Position numbers and translations under genes: made by a program. Source: an uncultured Bacteroidota bacterium (GTDB taxonomy: Bacteria; Bacteroidota; Bacteroidia; Chitinophagales; Chitinophagaceae). From it: a stretch of DNA of 64,000 nucleotides. The stretch lies in contig CAIPJS010000076.1 of the NCBI GenBank assembly GCA_903865435.1, positions 21,180 through 85,179 on the forward strand, written 5' to 3'. Below the pieces are notes generated by a model. The model made no database searches. It was not told where the DNA came from and saw only the letters and a program-made list of their open reading frames with translations. Positions 51,464-61,464 of this stretch are shown one piece after another (the first letter of the stretch is position 1; the number at the start of each line of letters is the position of its first letter).

Positions 51464-52096
51464 ATGGAAAAATCATACAATAAGCTTTTAGAGAACAATA
51501 AAAAGTGGGTAGCAGACCAATTGGCTTTGGACCCAACTTATTTTCAAAAACTGGCCAATAGCCAACATCCCGAATATTTATGGATAGGCTGCTCTGATAG
51601 CAGGGTGCCTGCCAATCAAATTACGGGCACTTTACCAGGGGACATTTTTGTTCATCGCAATATTGCCAATATGGTCATTCATAGCGATATGAATATGCTA
51701 AGTGTTTTATCTTATGCTGTAGAAGTGTTGAAAGTCAAACACATAATTGTTTGCGGACACTATGGCTGCGGTGGGGTGATGGCTGCCATGGAAAACAAAC
51801 AATTTGGATTAATTGATAATTGGCTAAGACATATTAAAGATGTGTACCGTTTTCATTTTAAAGAATTAGAATCTATCACAGACAAAAAGCAAAGAGCAGA
51901 TAGATTAGTGGAATTAAATGTGATTGAACAAGTTCAAGACTTGGGAAAAACTTCCATTGTTCAAAATGCATGGAAAAGAGAACAACCTTTGCATTTGCAT
52001 GGCTGGGTGTATGATGTAAAAGACGGTATCATCAAGGACTTAGATGTGAATTTTAAAGGCACAAGTGATATTCACAGTGTTTTCCACTTAGATTAA
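51464..52096 (+). CDS. Beta-class carbonic anhydrase
   Basis: [13 protein letters not shown] and [10 protein letters not shown] zinc-ligand motifs. Confidence 0.97.
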   Translation: MEKSYNKLLENNKKWVADQLALDPTYFQKLANSQHPEYLWIGCSDSRVPANQITGTLPGDIFVHRNIANMVIHSDMNMLSVLSYAVEVLKVKHIIVCGHYGCGGVMAAMENKQFGLIDNWLRHIKDVYRFHFKELESITDKKQRADRLVELNVIEQVQDLGKTSIVQNAWKREQPLHLHGWVYDVKDGIIKDLDVNFKGTSDIHSVFHLD

Positions 52097-52125
52097 CGAG
52101 CATCTTAATTTATAATTATTTCCCT

Positions 52126-53448
52126 ATGAAAAATTTCATTCTAGTAGCCTTGTGCTTTTTTTTTATCAATGCAAAAGCGCAAACCTACATTCCTTCTAAA
52201 GAAAATATAAAAGCCAGAACTGCTTTTCAGGACAATAAGTTTGGTATGTTTATCCATTGGGGAGATTTTAGTGTACTTGGAGATGGCGAATGGGTGATGG
52301 AAAATAAAGGCATCAATAAAACAGATTATACAAAACTGATTAAATTATTTAATCCAGTAAATTTTGATGCGGCTAAATGGGTAAGCACTGCTAAGAATGC
52401 AGGCATGAAATACATTGTACTTATTACAAGACATCATGATGGATTTTCAAATTGGGATACCAAACAATCTGCTTGGAAAATTACCAATACTTCATTCAAA
52501 AGAGATCCATTGAAAGAGTTGGCAGCAGAATGTAAAAAGCAAGGCATCAAGCTTGGTTTCTATTATTCCTTATTGGATTGGAATAGAGAAGACTATCCTT
52601 ATGAAACAGGTAAAACAGGGAAAAAAGCTGGAAGAACTACGAAAAGTAATTATGATTCCTATTTAAAATTTATGAAGGGCCAATTAACGGAATTGCTTAC
52701 CAATTATGGAGATATTTCCTGTATTTGGTTTGATGGACATTGGGACCAAACCAATCCTGAAGGATCCAAAGACAGAACCTCTCGTTTGAATTGGAAATAT
52801 GATGAAATTTATAGTCTAATACATAAGTTACAACCTGCTTGTATGATTGGAAACAATCATCATCTAGATCCTATTACCGGCGAAGACTTTCAAATGTTTG
52901 AACAAGACTTACCTGGGCAAAACAATTCAGGATTAAGTTTTCAAACAGCCTCTGAATTGCCTTTGGAGTCTTGTATTACTATGAATGATTCATGGGGGTT
53001 CAAAATCAATGACCATAATTTTAAATCCTTTAATAATATCATTCAAACCTTGGTGGGTGCGGCGGGACGCAATTCTAATTTATTATTAAATGTAGGGCCC
53101 ATGGCCAATGGAGAAATACAAGAAGAATTTAGAGATACGCTAGCCTTAGTAGGTAAATGGGTTAAAAAATATGGAGCTAGTATTTATGGTACAAGAGGGG
53201 GCCCTTTGGCGCCACAAAATTGGGGCGTGACCACGCAAGATGCGAAGCATGTTTATGTGCATATTTTAGCACCACGAAATACTTCTGGTTTATTTATCCC
53301 TGGTAAAATAAAGGCAACTAAAGTAAATTTAATGGGAACGACTACATCCTTGCCTTTTATAGTAAAAAATAATGGTATATTAATTGATACGCATGGGTTA
53401 AATATAACAGGTCCAGATACCATTATTGAAATACAAAAAGCACTTTAG
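52126..53448 (+). CDS. Alpha-L-fucosidase (GH29)
   Basis: KFGMFIHWGDFSVLGDGEWV; YIVLITRHHDGFSNWDT; ISCIWFDGHWD nucleophile region. Confidence 0.93.
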   Translation: MKNFILVALCFFFINAKAQTYIPSKENIKARTAFQDNKFGMFIHWGDFSVLGDGEWVMENKGINKTDYTKLIKLFNPVNFDAAKWVSTAKNAGMKYIVLITRHHDGFSNWDTKQSAWKITNTSFKRDPLKELAAECKKQGIKLGFYYSLLDWNREDYPYETGKTGKKAGRTTKSNYDSYLKFMKGQLTELLTNYGDISCIWFDGHWDQTNPEGSKDRTSRLNWKYDEIYSLIHKLQPACMIGNNHHLDPITGEDFQMFEQDLPGQNNSGLSFQTASELPLESCITMNDSWGFKINDHNFKSFNNIIQTLVGAAGRNSNLLLNVGPMANGEIQEEFRDTLALVGKWVKKYGASIYGTRGGPLAPQNWGVTTQDAKHVYVHILAPRNTSGLFIPGKIKATKVNLMGTTTSLPFIVKNNGILIDTHGLNITGPDTIIEIQKAL

Positions 53449-53484
53449 TACTTTCCAATAGCTTCATTATCAATGTTTCTCCTA

Positions 53485-53553
53485 GGTAACAATTTAGTAA
53501 CATGAGAGGTAACAATTTGGTAACATGAGAGGTAACAATTTGGTAACTTTTAA
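53485..53553. repeat. Three tandem 23-bp repeats GGTAACAATTTGGTAACATGAGA (six GTAAC half-sites)
   Basis: Copies begin at 53485, 53508, 53531; GTAAC at 53486, 53497, 53509, 53520, 53532, 53543. Confidence 0.95.
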
Positions 53554-53607
53554 ATAGCCTTTAACAATTCATTATGTTCTTCTTTTGTGGTTCAAATTAA
53601 GAAACAA

Positions 53608-56600
53608 ATGAAAAAAGTACTATTAAGTATTATCCTAGGTTTAAGTTTAGTGAGTGTTTTTGCTCAAGAAACTTCTTCAACTTTAAGTGGACGTGTTACC
53701 AATGAAAAAAATGAAATTGTTGCCGGCGCAACCATCAAATTAACGCACGTTCCAACGGGCGCAACAACTACTTTTCAATCCAATGCAAAAGGATTGTTTG
53801 TAGCACCTAACTTAAAACCAGGTGGTCCTTATGTTATTAAAATCAGCTCTGTTGGTTTTAAAGACCAGGATTACAATGATGTTACTTTAACATTGGGAAA
53901 CAATCCTGATGTGAATATCATCTTGTCTTCAAAAGTGAATCAACTTTCTGATGTTGTCGTAAACAGCAACAGCAAAAAAAGAGCAGAGGGTGGTACTGTA
54001 ATTGGCGCAAGACAATTAAACGCTTTACCTACTCTAGGTAGAAGCTTAAGTGATTTCACAAGATTAACTCCACAGTCTAATAACAACTCATTTGCAGGTT
54101 CTAGCTTCCGTTACAATAACCTAACTATTGACGGTGCAATCAACAATGATGCATTTGGATTTAGTAACTCAGCTGGTGGAACAAGTGGCGGTGGTCAATC
54201 TGGCGCAGCAGGTTCTGGAACAAGAACAAACCCATATAGCTTGGATGTGATTCAAGAAGTTCAAGTGCAATTAGCACCATTTGATGTTAAATTAGGAAAT
54301 TTCACAGGTGGTAGCGTAAATGCGGTAACTAAGAGCGGTACCAATGAGTTTCATGGTAGTGTTTATAACTATGCCCGTAATGCGAGCTTAGTAGGTAATA
54401 GTGTGGATGGTTTAAAAACCCCAATGGCTTCTAGTTTTTATGACTATAACCAAGGTGTTACAATTAGTGGTCCAATTTTAAAGAACAAAGCGTTCTTTAT
54501 CGTAAACTATGAAAGAACAGATCGTCAAGAACCAAGTTCTTACAATATTGGTGATCCAGGTGCTGCAATTACTTTAGCTGAAGCACAATCTATTGTAACT
54601 AAGTTACAAACTAAGTATGGCTACGATCCAGGTAGTTATATGGGTGCATATACTATTTTTACAAAAAGTGATAAATTATTTGGTCGCTTAGATTTCAACA
54701 TCAATGATAAAAACACATTGACAGTTCGTGGTATTTATACTAATGGAAGTGGTAATAACTTAGAGCGTTCTGCTACTAACTTCCAATTTGGTTCAACTGA
54801 CTTTACACAATACACAAAGAATATTAACTTAACTGCAGAATTAAAAACGAAGTTCAGCAATAGCGTTAACAATCAATTTAATGTAAGTTATATTAATGTT
54901 CATGAATACAGAGATTTCCCTGGAACTTTAGCTCCTTATATGGATATTGATAACGGTCGTATTACTTTAGGTACTTGGAGAGAAGCTTCTATCTATAACT
55001 TAAAGCAAACCACTTTTGAATTATCTGACAACTTAACTATTACAAAAGGCATTAATAAATTCACATTAGGTACGCATAATGAATTCTATGATTTATCTTA
55101 TGGATTCATTAACTCATACAATGGTCGTTGGGAATATTCAAGAGGTTTAACTAGCTTCTTGAATGACAACCCTAGCCGTATTCGTGGAGCGTTTATCACT
55201 GCTCCAGGTTTAGATGGAACAAGAAATGGTATTTATAATAATCCGCCTAATCCGTTTAAAGTTGCCTTAATGAGTGCATATTTCCAAGACGAAATATCTG
55301 CAAGCAGCAAATTTAAAGTGAGCCCTGGTATTCGTTTTGACTACTCATATGTAGGTAATCAACCTGTTATTGATGCTGGCTTAAATGGCACTAATGCAGT
55401 AGGATACGTTTCTGCAAAACCTACTTATAGCGCTCCAGCATTTAGTACTTTAACTGATCAAATTCCTTCTCGCGTTTCAATTTCTCCTCGTTTAGGATTT
55501 ACTTATGATGTGAAAGGCGACCAATCTATTGTGATTAGAGGCGGTACGGGTATCTTTACTGGTAAGGTTCCATTTGCATGGTACGGATACGCTTACACTT
55601 TAAGTGGTAACACTTATGGTAATATTGACTGGAATGGTCCAGCAGCAGGAGCAACTGTTCCATTGGCTTTTAACACTGATAAATTAAAGGATACTGTTAC
55701 TAAATATGGCGGTGCTTCAAGAAGTGCAACCAGAGAAGTAGATGTATTTGACAATAACTTTAAATTACCAACTGTTTGGAGAAGTAGTTTAGCGGTTGAT
55801 TACAAATTTGGTAATGGCTACAAATTCACTGGTGACGTTTTATTTACTAAAACAATCTATGATGTGAAGTACGAGCAAATCAACTTAAAAGATTCCGTTG
55901 CTTACTTTACTTCAGGACCTACTCAAACACCAGTATATGTGGGTGGTAAATACAATTCAAACTACTCTAACGTTTACTTTTTAACAAACACAAGTGAAGG
56001 TTATAGATATAACTTGACAGCACAATTGTCAAAAGCTACCAACAACATTTCAATGGGTAAAACTGTTGCAAATATGAACTGGAGTGTTGCTTATACTTAT
56101 GGTATGAGTAAGGATATCACAAATGGTATTCGTAACTCTTGGGAAAGTAGTTATAACGTAAACCCAACAATTACGCCAAGTAATTCTCAATTAGCTTATT
56201 CTAACTTTGATTTACGTCACAGAATTGTTGCTACTTTCTCAAATAATTTCATTTGGAATAAAATGAATTCAACTTCAGTTGCGTTTGTTTATTCTGGTCA
56301 ATCAGGCAATCCTTATAGTCTAATTTATCAATCAGCTCCATTTGGTAACGGATCTAATGCTCCATTACCTTATATTCCTAAAGATGCTACTGATATTATT
56401 TTTAGAGATATCAAAGATGCTGCTGGTAACGTAACATATACTGCTGCAAACCAATCTACAGATTTCTTTAATTTTGTAAATAACGATGATTATTTAAAAA
56501 CTAGAAAAGGACAATACGCGGAAAGAAACGGAATGCGTACACCATGGGTACACCAATTAGATATGAAATTAATGCATGAATTTAAGTTGAATAAAAATAA

Positions 56601-56883
56601 CCCTAAACAATCTTTACAGGTTAGCTTGGATGTATTCAACGTATTAAACTTAATTAATAATGATTGGGGTCACATCAACTTTGTAACTAACTTAAACAAT
56701 TACACAGTTAACTTCTTGAAATTTGCAACTGATGCAAATGGCAAAGCAGCTGGTGCACCTTCAACAGGGTATATTCCATCTTTCAACTTTGTTAAACCAA
56801 CAGGGGTAGGTGGTCAATATTACTCAGTAGATCCAATCAATTCAAGATGGCAAGGTCAATTGGGAATTAAGTTTAACTTCTAA
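53608..56883 (+). CDS. Oar-like TonB-dependent receptor with carboxypeptidase-regulatory domain
   Basis: Signal MKKVLLSIILGLSLVSVFAQ; STLSGRVTNEKNEIVAGATIKLTHVPTGATT; VKLGNFTGGSVNAVTKSGTNEFHGSVY; ORF track start is 53587. Confidence 0.92.
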   Translation: MKKVLLSIILGLSLVSVFAQETSSTLSGRVTNEKNEIVAGATIKLTHVPTGATTTFQSNAKGLFVAPNLKPGGPYVIKISSVGFKDQDYNDVTLTLGNNPDVNIILSSKVNQLSDVVVNSNSKKRAEGGTVIGARQLNALPTLGRSLSDFTRLTPQSNNNSFAGSSFRYNNLTIDGAINNDAFGFSNSAGGTSGGGQSGAAGSGTRTNPYSLDVIQEVQVQLAPFDVKLGNFTGGSVNAVTKSGTNEFHGSVYNYARNASLVGNSVDGLKTPMASSFYDYNQGVTISGPILKNKAFFIVNYERTDRQEPSSYNIGDPGAAITLAEAQSIVTKLQTKYGYDPGSYMGAYTIFTKSDKLFGRLDFNINDKNTLTVRGIYTNGSGNNLERSATNFQFGSTDFTQYTKNINLTAELKTKFSNSVNNQFNVSYINVHEYRDFPGTLAPYMDIDNGRITLGTWREASIYNLKQTTFELSDNLTITKGINKFTLGTHNEFYDLSYGFINSYNGRWEYSRGLTSFLNDNPSRIRGAFITAPGLDGTRNGIYNNPPNPFKVALMSAYFQDEISASSKFKVSPGIRFDYSYVGNQPVIDAGLNGTNAVGYVSAKPTYSAPAFSTLTDQIPSRVSISPRLGFTYDVKGDQSIVIRGGTGIFTGKVPFAWYGYAYTLSGNTYGNIDWNGPAAGATVPLAFNTDKLKDTVTKYGGASRSATREVDVFDNNFKLPTVWRSSLAVDYKFGNGYKFTGDVLFTKTIYDVKYEQINLKDSVAYFTSGPTQTPVYVGGKYNSNYSNVYFLTNTSEGYRYNLTAQLSKATNNISMGKTVANMNWSVAYTYGMSKDITNGIRNSWESSYNVNPTITPSNSQLAYSNFDLRHRIVATFSNNFIWNKMNSTSVAFVYSGQSGNPYSLIYQSAPFGNGSNAPLPYIPKDATDIIFRDIKDAAGNVTYTAANQSTDFFNFVNNDDYLKTRKGQYAERNGMRTPWVHQLDMKLMHEFKLNKNNPKQSLQVSLDVFNVLNLINNDWGHINFVTNLNNYTVNFLKFATDANGKAAGAPSTGYIPSFNFVKPTGVGGQYYSVDPINSRWQGQLGIKFNF

Positions 56884-56905
56884 TTTTCAAGCAAATATAT
56901 TTGTC

Positions 56906-56935
56906 AAAAATGGCCTCCAATTGGGGGCCATTTTT
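56906..56935 (+). terminator. Rho-independent terminator after the Oar-like gene
   Basis: AAAAATGGCC...GGGGGCCATTTTT. Confidence 0.85.
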
Positions 56936-57029
56936 ATTTAGCTGTATAATAAGTTTCTTTACTTATTTATAGGAACTAGCCAATAAGAATTAAGTTTTTA
57001 TAAGACATCCTATTTGATAATACTACTTT

Positions 57030-57446
57030 CTAATTCATATACTCTCCTACAAACTTTTCGCAGTAATCTTTAATTAATCTTCTTACTGCTCTAAACTGCT
57101 CATTTATTTCATCTTCTGTACCAACCGCTTTGGCAGGATCTGGAAAATTATAATGTAATTTAACTGCCTTGGTAGGAAAATAAGGGCAGCGTTCTTTAGC
57201 ATTATCGCATACGGTAATCACGTAATCAAAAGCAACACCAAAGTATTCTGTGATATTATTTGAGGTATGGTCTCCAATATCAATACCTATTTCTTTCATT
57301 GTATCAATAGCCTTTGGGTTCACACCATGCGTTTCCACGCCTGCAGAATATACATTGGCTGTGTCCGAAGTCATAGATGCTAAAAACCCATGGGCTATTT
57401 GACTTCTGCAACTATTGCCTGTACATAAGACTAAAATATTTTTCAT
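57030..57446 (-). CDS. arsC: Arsenate reductase / LMW protein tyrosine phosphatase family
   Basis: VLCTGNSCRSQIAHGF P-loop; VCDNAKERCPYFP; DPAKAVG. Confidence 0.9.
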   Translation of the reverse strand: MKNILVLCTGNSCRSQIAHGFLASMTSDTANVYSAGVETHGVNPKAIDTMKEIGIDIGDHTSNNITEYFGVAFDYVITVCDNAKERCPYFPTKAVKLHYNFPDPAKAVGTEDEINEQFRAVRRLIKDYCEKFVGEYMN

Positions 57447-57493
57447 AAGATTTTATATAGAAAGTTCTATTAAAATTAATTCATTTTAGAACA

Positions 57494-57530
57494 TAAAAAA
57501 GCCCAGTCTTTTGAAGGACCAGGCTTTTAA
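57494..57530 (-). terminator. Rho-independent terminator for alanine dehydrogenase gene
   Basis: Minus strand AAAAGCCTGGTCCTTCAAAAGACTGGGCTTTTTT (one mismatch/wobble). Confidence 0.8.
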
Positions 57531-57550
57531 ATATCAAACCCATTCGAATA

Positions 57551-58636
57551 CTATGCGTTGTAAGCGTCGGCTACGCCTTTGTGTAAAATTTTTCCTGCTT
57601 TAATGTTTAATCCTTTCGCTAAAGCTGCATTTTCAACACAGGCTTTTTCCCATCCTTTGTTGGCAATGGCAATGGCATAAGGTAAAGTAGCTTGTGTTAA
57701 AGCGCGTGTAGAGGTTTGTGGAACAGCCCCTGGCATATTGGCTACACAGTAATGCAAAATATTTTGATCCATGTACACAGGGTTTTCATGGGTGGTTGGT
57801 TTGCAAGTTTCAATACAACCTCCTTGGTCCACCGCAACATCTACTACCACTGTGCCTGCTTCCATTAAAGCTAAATCTACTTTCTTAATTAAATGTGGCG
57901 CTTTGGCACCATGTAATAATACGGCACCTATTACTAAATCAACAGTTGGTAATTTTTCTTGAATGGCCATTAAGGTAGAATATTGAGTAACTACATTCGC
58001 TGGCATCACATCCGATAAATATCTTAAACGTGTTAAGTTGGTATCCATAATAGTAACATTGGCACCTAAACCAGCAGCCATTTTAGCGGCCTGTGTTCCT
58101 ACAATACCACCACCTATAATTAATACCTCTGCTGGTTTCACACCTGGCACACCTCCTAATAATTTTCCTTTTCCTCCAAATGGTTTGCCTAAATAATAAG
58201 CACCCACATTCACCGCCATTCTTCCAGCTACTTCCGACATGGGAACCAATAAAGGCAATGAACCGTCTGGTAATTCAACGGTTTCATATGCAATACAAAC
58301 AGCTGATGATTTCATCATTGCATCTGTTAATTCTTTTGATGCAGCAAAGTGGAAATAAGTAAATAAAATTTGACCTGGTTTAATTAATGGAAATTCCGCA
58401 GCAAGTGGCTCTTTTACTTTAATAATCATTTCACTGGTGCCGTACACTTCTTTAGCAGTTGCTAAAATAGTGGCACCCGCTTTTATATAAGCCTCGTCAG
58501 AAAATCCTGAGCCAAGACCTGCCTTGGTTTCAACATTCACCGTATGACCTTGTCTTGTAAGTGCATCCACACCTTCTGGTGTTAAACCCACTCTATACTC
58601 TTGAATCTTAATTTCTTTTGGAACTCCAATGACCAT
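57551..58636 (-). CDS. ald: Alanine dehydrogenase
   Basis: MVIGVPKEIKIQEYRVGLTPEGV; GGGIVGTQAAKMAAGLGANVTIMD; CVANMPGAVPQTST. Confidence 0.97.
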   Translation of the reverse strand: MVIGVPKEIKIQEYRVGLTPEGVDALTRQGHTVNVETKAGLGSGFSDEAYIKAGATILATAKEVYGTSEMIIKVKEPLAAEFPLIKPGQILFTYFHFAASKELTDAMMKSSAVCIAYETVELPDGSLPLLVPMSEVAGRMAVNVGAYYLGKPFGGKGKLLGGVPGVKPAEVLIIGGGIVGTQAAKMAAGLGANVTIMDTNLTRLRYLSDVMPANVVTQYSTLMAIQEKLPTVDLVIGAVLLHGAKAPHLIKKVDLALMEAGTVVVDVAVDQGGCIETCKPTTHENPVYMDQNILHYCVANMPGAVPQTSTRALTQATLPYAIAIANKGWEKACVENAALAKGLNIKAGKILHKGVADAYNA

Positions 58637-58675
58637 GGTATTTTGTTTTTATTTCTGTACAAATATCGATTAAAA

Positions 58676-58706
58676 GAAAATATTCATTTAAAAATGAAAA
58701 TATTCA
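58676..58706. promoter_or_regulatory. Candidate Lrp-type operator in ald/lrp divergent region
   Basis: GAAAATATTCA direct repeat at 58676 and 58696 (20-bp offset) around palindrome TTCATTTAAAAATGAA. Confidence 0.45.
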
Positions 58707-58792
58707 GTAAAATATCTTGTAATTTTGGTTAAATAGCATAAAATAACGTTCTTTACACTAGATATTTAAACAAAAACAGAAATTATTTCTCT

Positions 58793-59251
58793 ATGGCACT
58801 TGACCCTATTGATAAGTCTATTTTAAAAATCCTACAAAAGGATGCCCTAGCCAAGCTAAAAGACATTAGCGCTGCCATTAATTTATCACTTAGCCCCACA
58901 CACGACCGTATTAAAAGACTAGAAGCAGAGGGTTATATTTTAAATTATGTTACCCTGCTGGACAGAAAAAAATTAGACCTTGGTTTGGTGGTGCACTGCC
59001 AGGTAACTTTAGACAAACAAACCCGTTCACACTTTTCTGAATTTGAAAAAACCATTGCGCAGTTTCCAGAAATAACATCTTGTAGTTTGGTATCGGGTAG
59101 CTTTGATTATTATTTAAAATTAGTCACCAAGGATGTTGAATCTTATAATAAATTTTATCAAGAACGATTAGCAGTGCTTCCTATGGTGGCACATATTAAT
59201 AGTTTATTTGTAATGGATGAAATTAAAATAACCACCGAGCTTCCACTTTAG
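58793..59251 (+). CDS. Lrp/AsnC family transcriptional regulator
   Basis: LDPIDKSILKILQKDALAKLKDISAAINLSLSPTHDRIKRLEAEGYI. Confidence 0.95.
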   Translation: MALDPIDKSILKILQKDALAKLKDISAAINLSLSPTHDRIKRLEAEGYILNYVTLLDRKKLDLGLVVHCQVTLDKQTRSHFSEFEKTIAQFPEITSCSLVSGSFDYYLKLVTKDVESYNKFYQERLAVLPMVAHINSLFVMDEIKITTELPL

Positions 59252-59301
59252 AAATTAAAATAACTTTAACTAAGTAATTAACTAAAAAATAATAATTAAC
59301 T

Positions 59302-59916
59302 ATGTATAATATACCTTATTATAAAGCCAAGGATCATCAAGAAGTATTGGACTTTATGCAAGCAAACCCTTTTGTAACTATTTGTGGCGTTGATGCTGAA
59401 GGATTTCCTGTGGCAACGCAGGTGCCCGTTTTATTAACTATAGAGAATGATAAAATTATTATTAGTGGACATGTAATGCGCAAGCAAGAACATACCATTG
59501 CCTTTGAAAATAACAATAAAGTATTAGTTATTTTTTCTGGTCCATCGGCCTTTGTGAGTGCGAAATGGTATACTACAAAAAATATGGGAAGTACTTGGAA
59601 TTATCAGTCGGTGCAAGCCAAAGGCAGTTTAGAAATTAAAGATGAAAAGCATTTATATAATTTATTAGAAAAGCTTACACTGCATTTTGAAAAAGATACG
59701 AATTCGCCTACGCAAGTAAAAAACTTATCTGCTGAATATATGGAACAGAATATGAAAGCCATTTATTCTTTTGATATACTGGTAAGTGATTTACAACATG
59801 TTTTTAAATTAAGTCAAAATAGAGATGAGGCTTCTAAAGCTAATATTCATGCGGAACTAAGCAAGGGCGATGCAGCTTCTAAGCATATGGCAGCTGCTAT
59901 GAAAAGGCCTGAGTAA
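59302..59916 (+). CDS. FMN-binding negative transcriptional regulator (PaiB-like)
   Basis: MYNIPYYKAKDHQEVLDFMQANPFVTICG; SGHVMRKQEH; FSGPSAFVSAKWY. Confidence 0.85.
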   Translation: MYNIPYYKAKDHQEVLDFMQANPFVTICGVDAEGFPVATQVPVLLTIENDKIIISGHVMRKQEHTIAFENNNKVLVIFSGPSAFVSAKWYTTKNMGSTWNYQSVQAKGSLEIKDEKHLYNLLEKLTLHFEKDTNSPTQVKNLSAEYMEQNMKAIYSFDILVSDLQHVFKLSQNRDEASKANIHAELSKGDAASKHMAAAMKRPE

Positions 59917-59960
59917 TAATAATTATTATTAGAGTAGTAAAGTAGAGAAATAAATTATTT

Positions 59961-60359
59961 CTATTTCTTCGAAGGCTCAATCAAATCCCAAAGATTCCCA
60001 TAAAAATCTTTAAACACCGCAACCGTTCCATATTCTTCCACATGCGGCGCAATAGTAAATTCAACTCCTTTGGAAATATAATTCTGATAATCTCTTTCAA
60101 AATTATCGGTGTATAAAAATAAAAATACACGACCTCCTGTTTGATAGCCAATAAACTTTTCTTGTTCAGGCGTGGCCGCTTTGGCAAGCAATAACATACA
60201 ACCATTTTCGGATCCAGTTGGTTGCACCATGACCCATCTTTTGGTTTCAGATAAAACAGTGTCTTCAATTAAGGTAAAGCCTAAAGTATTGGTATAATAA
60301 GCAATGGCTTCATCGTAATCTCGAACCACAACAGCAATATGTGCTAAGCTTTGTTTCAT
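59961..60359 (-). CDS. VOC/glyoxalase family protein
   Basis: HIAVVVRDYDEAIAYYTNTLGFTLIEDT; KDFYGNLWDLIEP. Confidence 0.93.
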   Translation of the reverse strand: MKQSLAHIAVVVRDYDEAIAYYTNTLGFTLIEDTVLSETKRWVMVQPTGSENGCMLLLAKAATPEQEKFIGYQTGGRVFLFLYTDNFERDYQNYISKGVEFTIAPHVEEYGTVAVFKDFYGNLWDLIEPSKK

Positions 60360-60428
60360 ATTTCAAATATACAATTAATTAAAATCTTTCTTTAACTTCA
60401 CCACTCTATTTATTCTACAACAAATTTA

Positions 60429-61058
60429 ATGTACATGGCTGCGGTTAAAAATTTAATATTCGACTTAGGCAATGTTTTATTTGATATTGATTTTAAAAAA
60501 ATGAATGCCGCTTTTACCTCTATTGGCATTGAAGGCATGGACAAGCATTTTACTTTGAATAAATCGCATCAATTATTTTTAGACTTGGAAATGGGCTTTG
60601 TAAATGAACAGGAGTTTTATGATGGGGTAAGAGCCTTAGTGAATTTACCTTTAACCAATGAGCAAATTCAATTTGCTTGGAACGCTTTATTAGTGGGCTT
60701 TAGAAAAAATAGCATTGACTGGATCAAGCAAAACAATACTAAGTACAATACTTTTTTATACTCCAACACCAATCAAATTCACCACGATCATTTTATTCCT
60801 TTATTTGAAAAAGAAGTGGCAGAATATCCGTTTGAATCTTTATTTAAAAAACCCTACTATTCTCATGAAATGGGCCAACGCAAACCAGATCCAAAATCCT
60901 TTATTTATATACTTGAAAAAGAAGGCCTTGTGGCCAATGAAACACTTTTTATCGACGACAATGAACCCAATATCCTGGCCGCCGCCTCGGTGGGTTTACA
61001 AGTACTTTATTTAAAAGAGGGGATGTTGGTGGAAAAAGAGATGGGGGCGTATTTATAG
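60429..61058 (+). CDS. HAD family hydrolase
   Basis: LIFDLGNVLFDIDF; YSNTNQIHHD; FIDDNEPNILAA. Confidence 0.92.
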   Translation: MYMAAVKNLIFDLGNVLFDIDFKKMNAAFTSIGIEGMDKHFTLNKSHQLFLDLEMGFVNEQEFYDGVRALVNLPLTNEQIQFAWNALLVGFRKNSIDWIKQNNTKYNTFLYSNTNQIHHDHFIPLFEKEVAEYPFESLFKKPYYSHEMGQRKPDPKSFIYILEKEGLVANETLFIDDNEPNILAAASVGLQVLYLKEGMLVEKEMGAYL

Positions 61059-61105
61059 GCTATTATGACGATAAATTATTTTGAAATTAGCTATAAAATT
61101 AGGCT

Positions 61106-61348
61106 TTATTTCTTCTTAACTTCTTCAAAATCAATGTATTCTGCCTCAATTGGAGCTTCTTTTTTAGATGCAGTTGCAGCTGCTGTACTGGCCTGTTGTG
61201 CCTTTTTGATGGCTTCGGCCTGTTGTTGTTGCATTTTCTCCATATTCTGCCTAACCGTCTTTACACCATTGCTTACCGGAACCACTACTTGGAAGATGAC
61301 TTTGTACAAAAAGTAGATCAACATTCCATATAATATTAGCTTCATCAT
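61106..61348 (-). CDS. Small DUF4834-like membrane protein
   Basis: N-terminal TM then Gln/Ala/Lys-rich tail ending EAEYIDFEEVKKK. Confidence 0.65.
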   Translation of the reverse strand: MMKLILYGMLIYFLYKVIFQVVVPVSNGVKTVRQNMEKMQQQQAEAIKKAQQASTAAATASKKEAPIEAEYIDFEEVKKK

Positions 61349-61375
61349 GCAGCAAAAATACGGTGCTTGGCAATA

Positions 61376-61410
61376 TTTTTGGGTTATTTCATCCTCTTTT
61401 ATTACCTTTG
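61376..61410 (+). promoter_or_regulatory. Candidate Bacteroidota promoter for rimP-nusA-infB
   Basis: TTTTTG (61376-61381), 21-bp spacer, TACCTTTG (61403-61410) matching -33 TTTG / -7 TAnnTTTG consensus. Confidence 0.6.
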
Positions 61411-61431
61411 GTACAGAATAGAAGAAAATGT

Positions 61432-61464
61432 GAAGGGAACGAAATCGTTCCCTTCTTCTTTTTT
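61432..61464 (+). terminator. Terminator-like hairpin in leader of rimP (possible attenuator)
   Basis: GAAGGGAACG-AAAT-CGTTCCCTTC perfect 10-bp stem followed by TTCTTTTTT. Confidence 0.75.

Noticed and set aside
53485-53553. Possible CRISPR array
   Set aside because: Only three contiguous 23-bp units without unique spacers, no cas genes; better described as a tandem regulatory repeat.
59914-59931. Perfect palindrome TAATAATAATTATTATTA after the PaiB-like gene
   Set aside because: Purely A/T and simple-sequence, overlaps the stop codon; chance palindromes are expected in such DNA.
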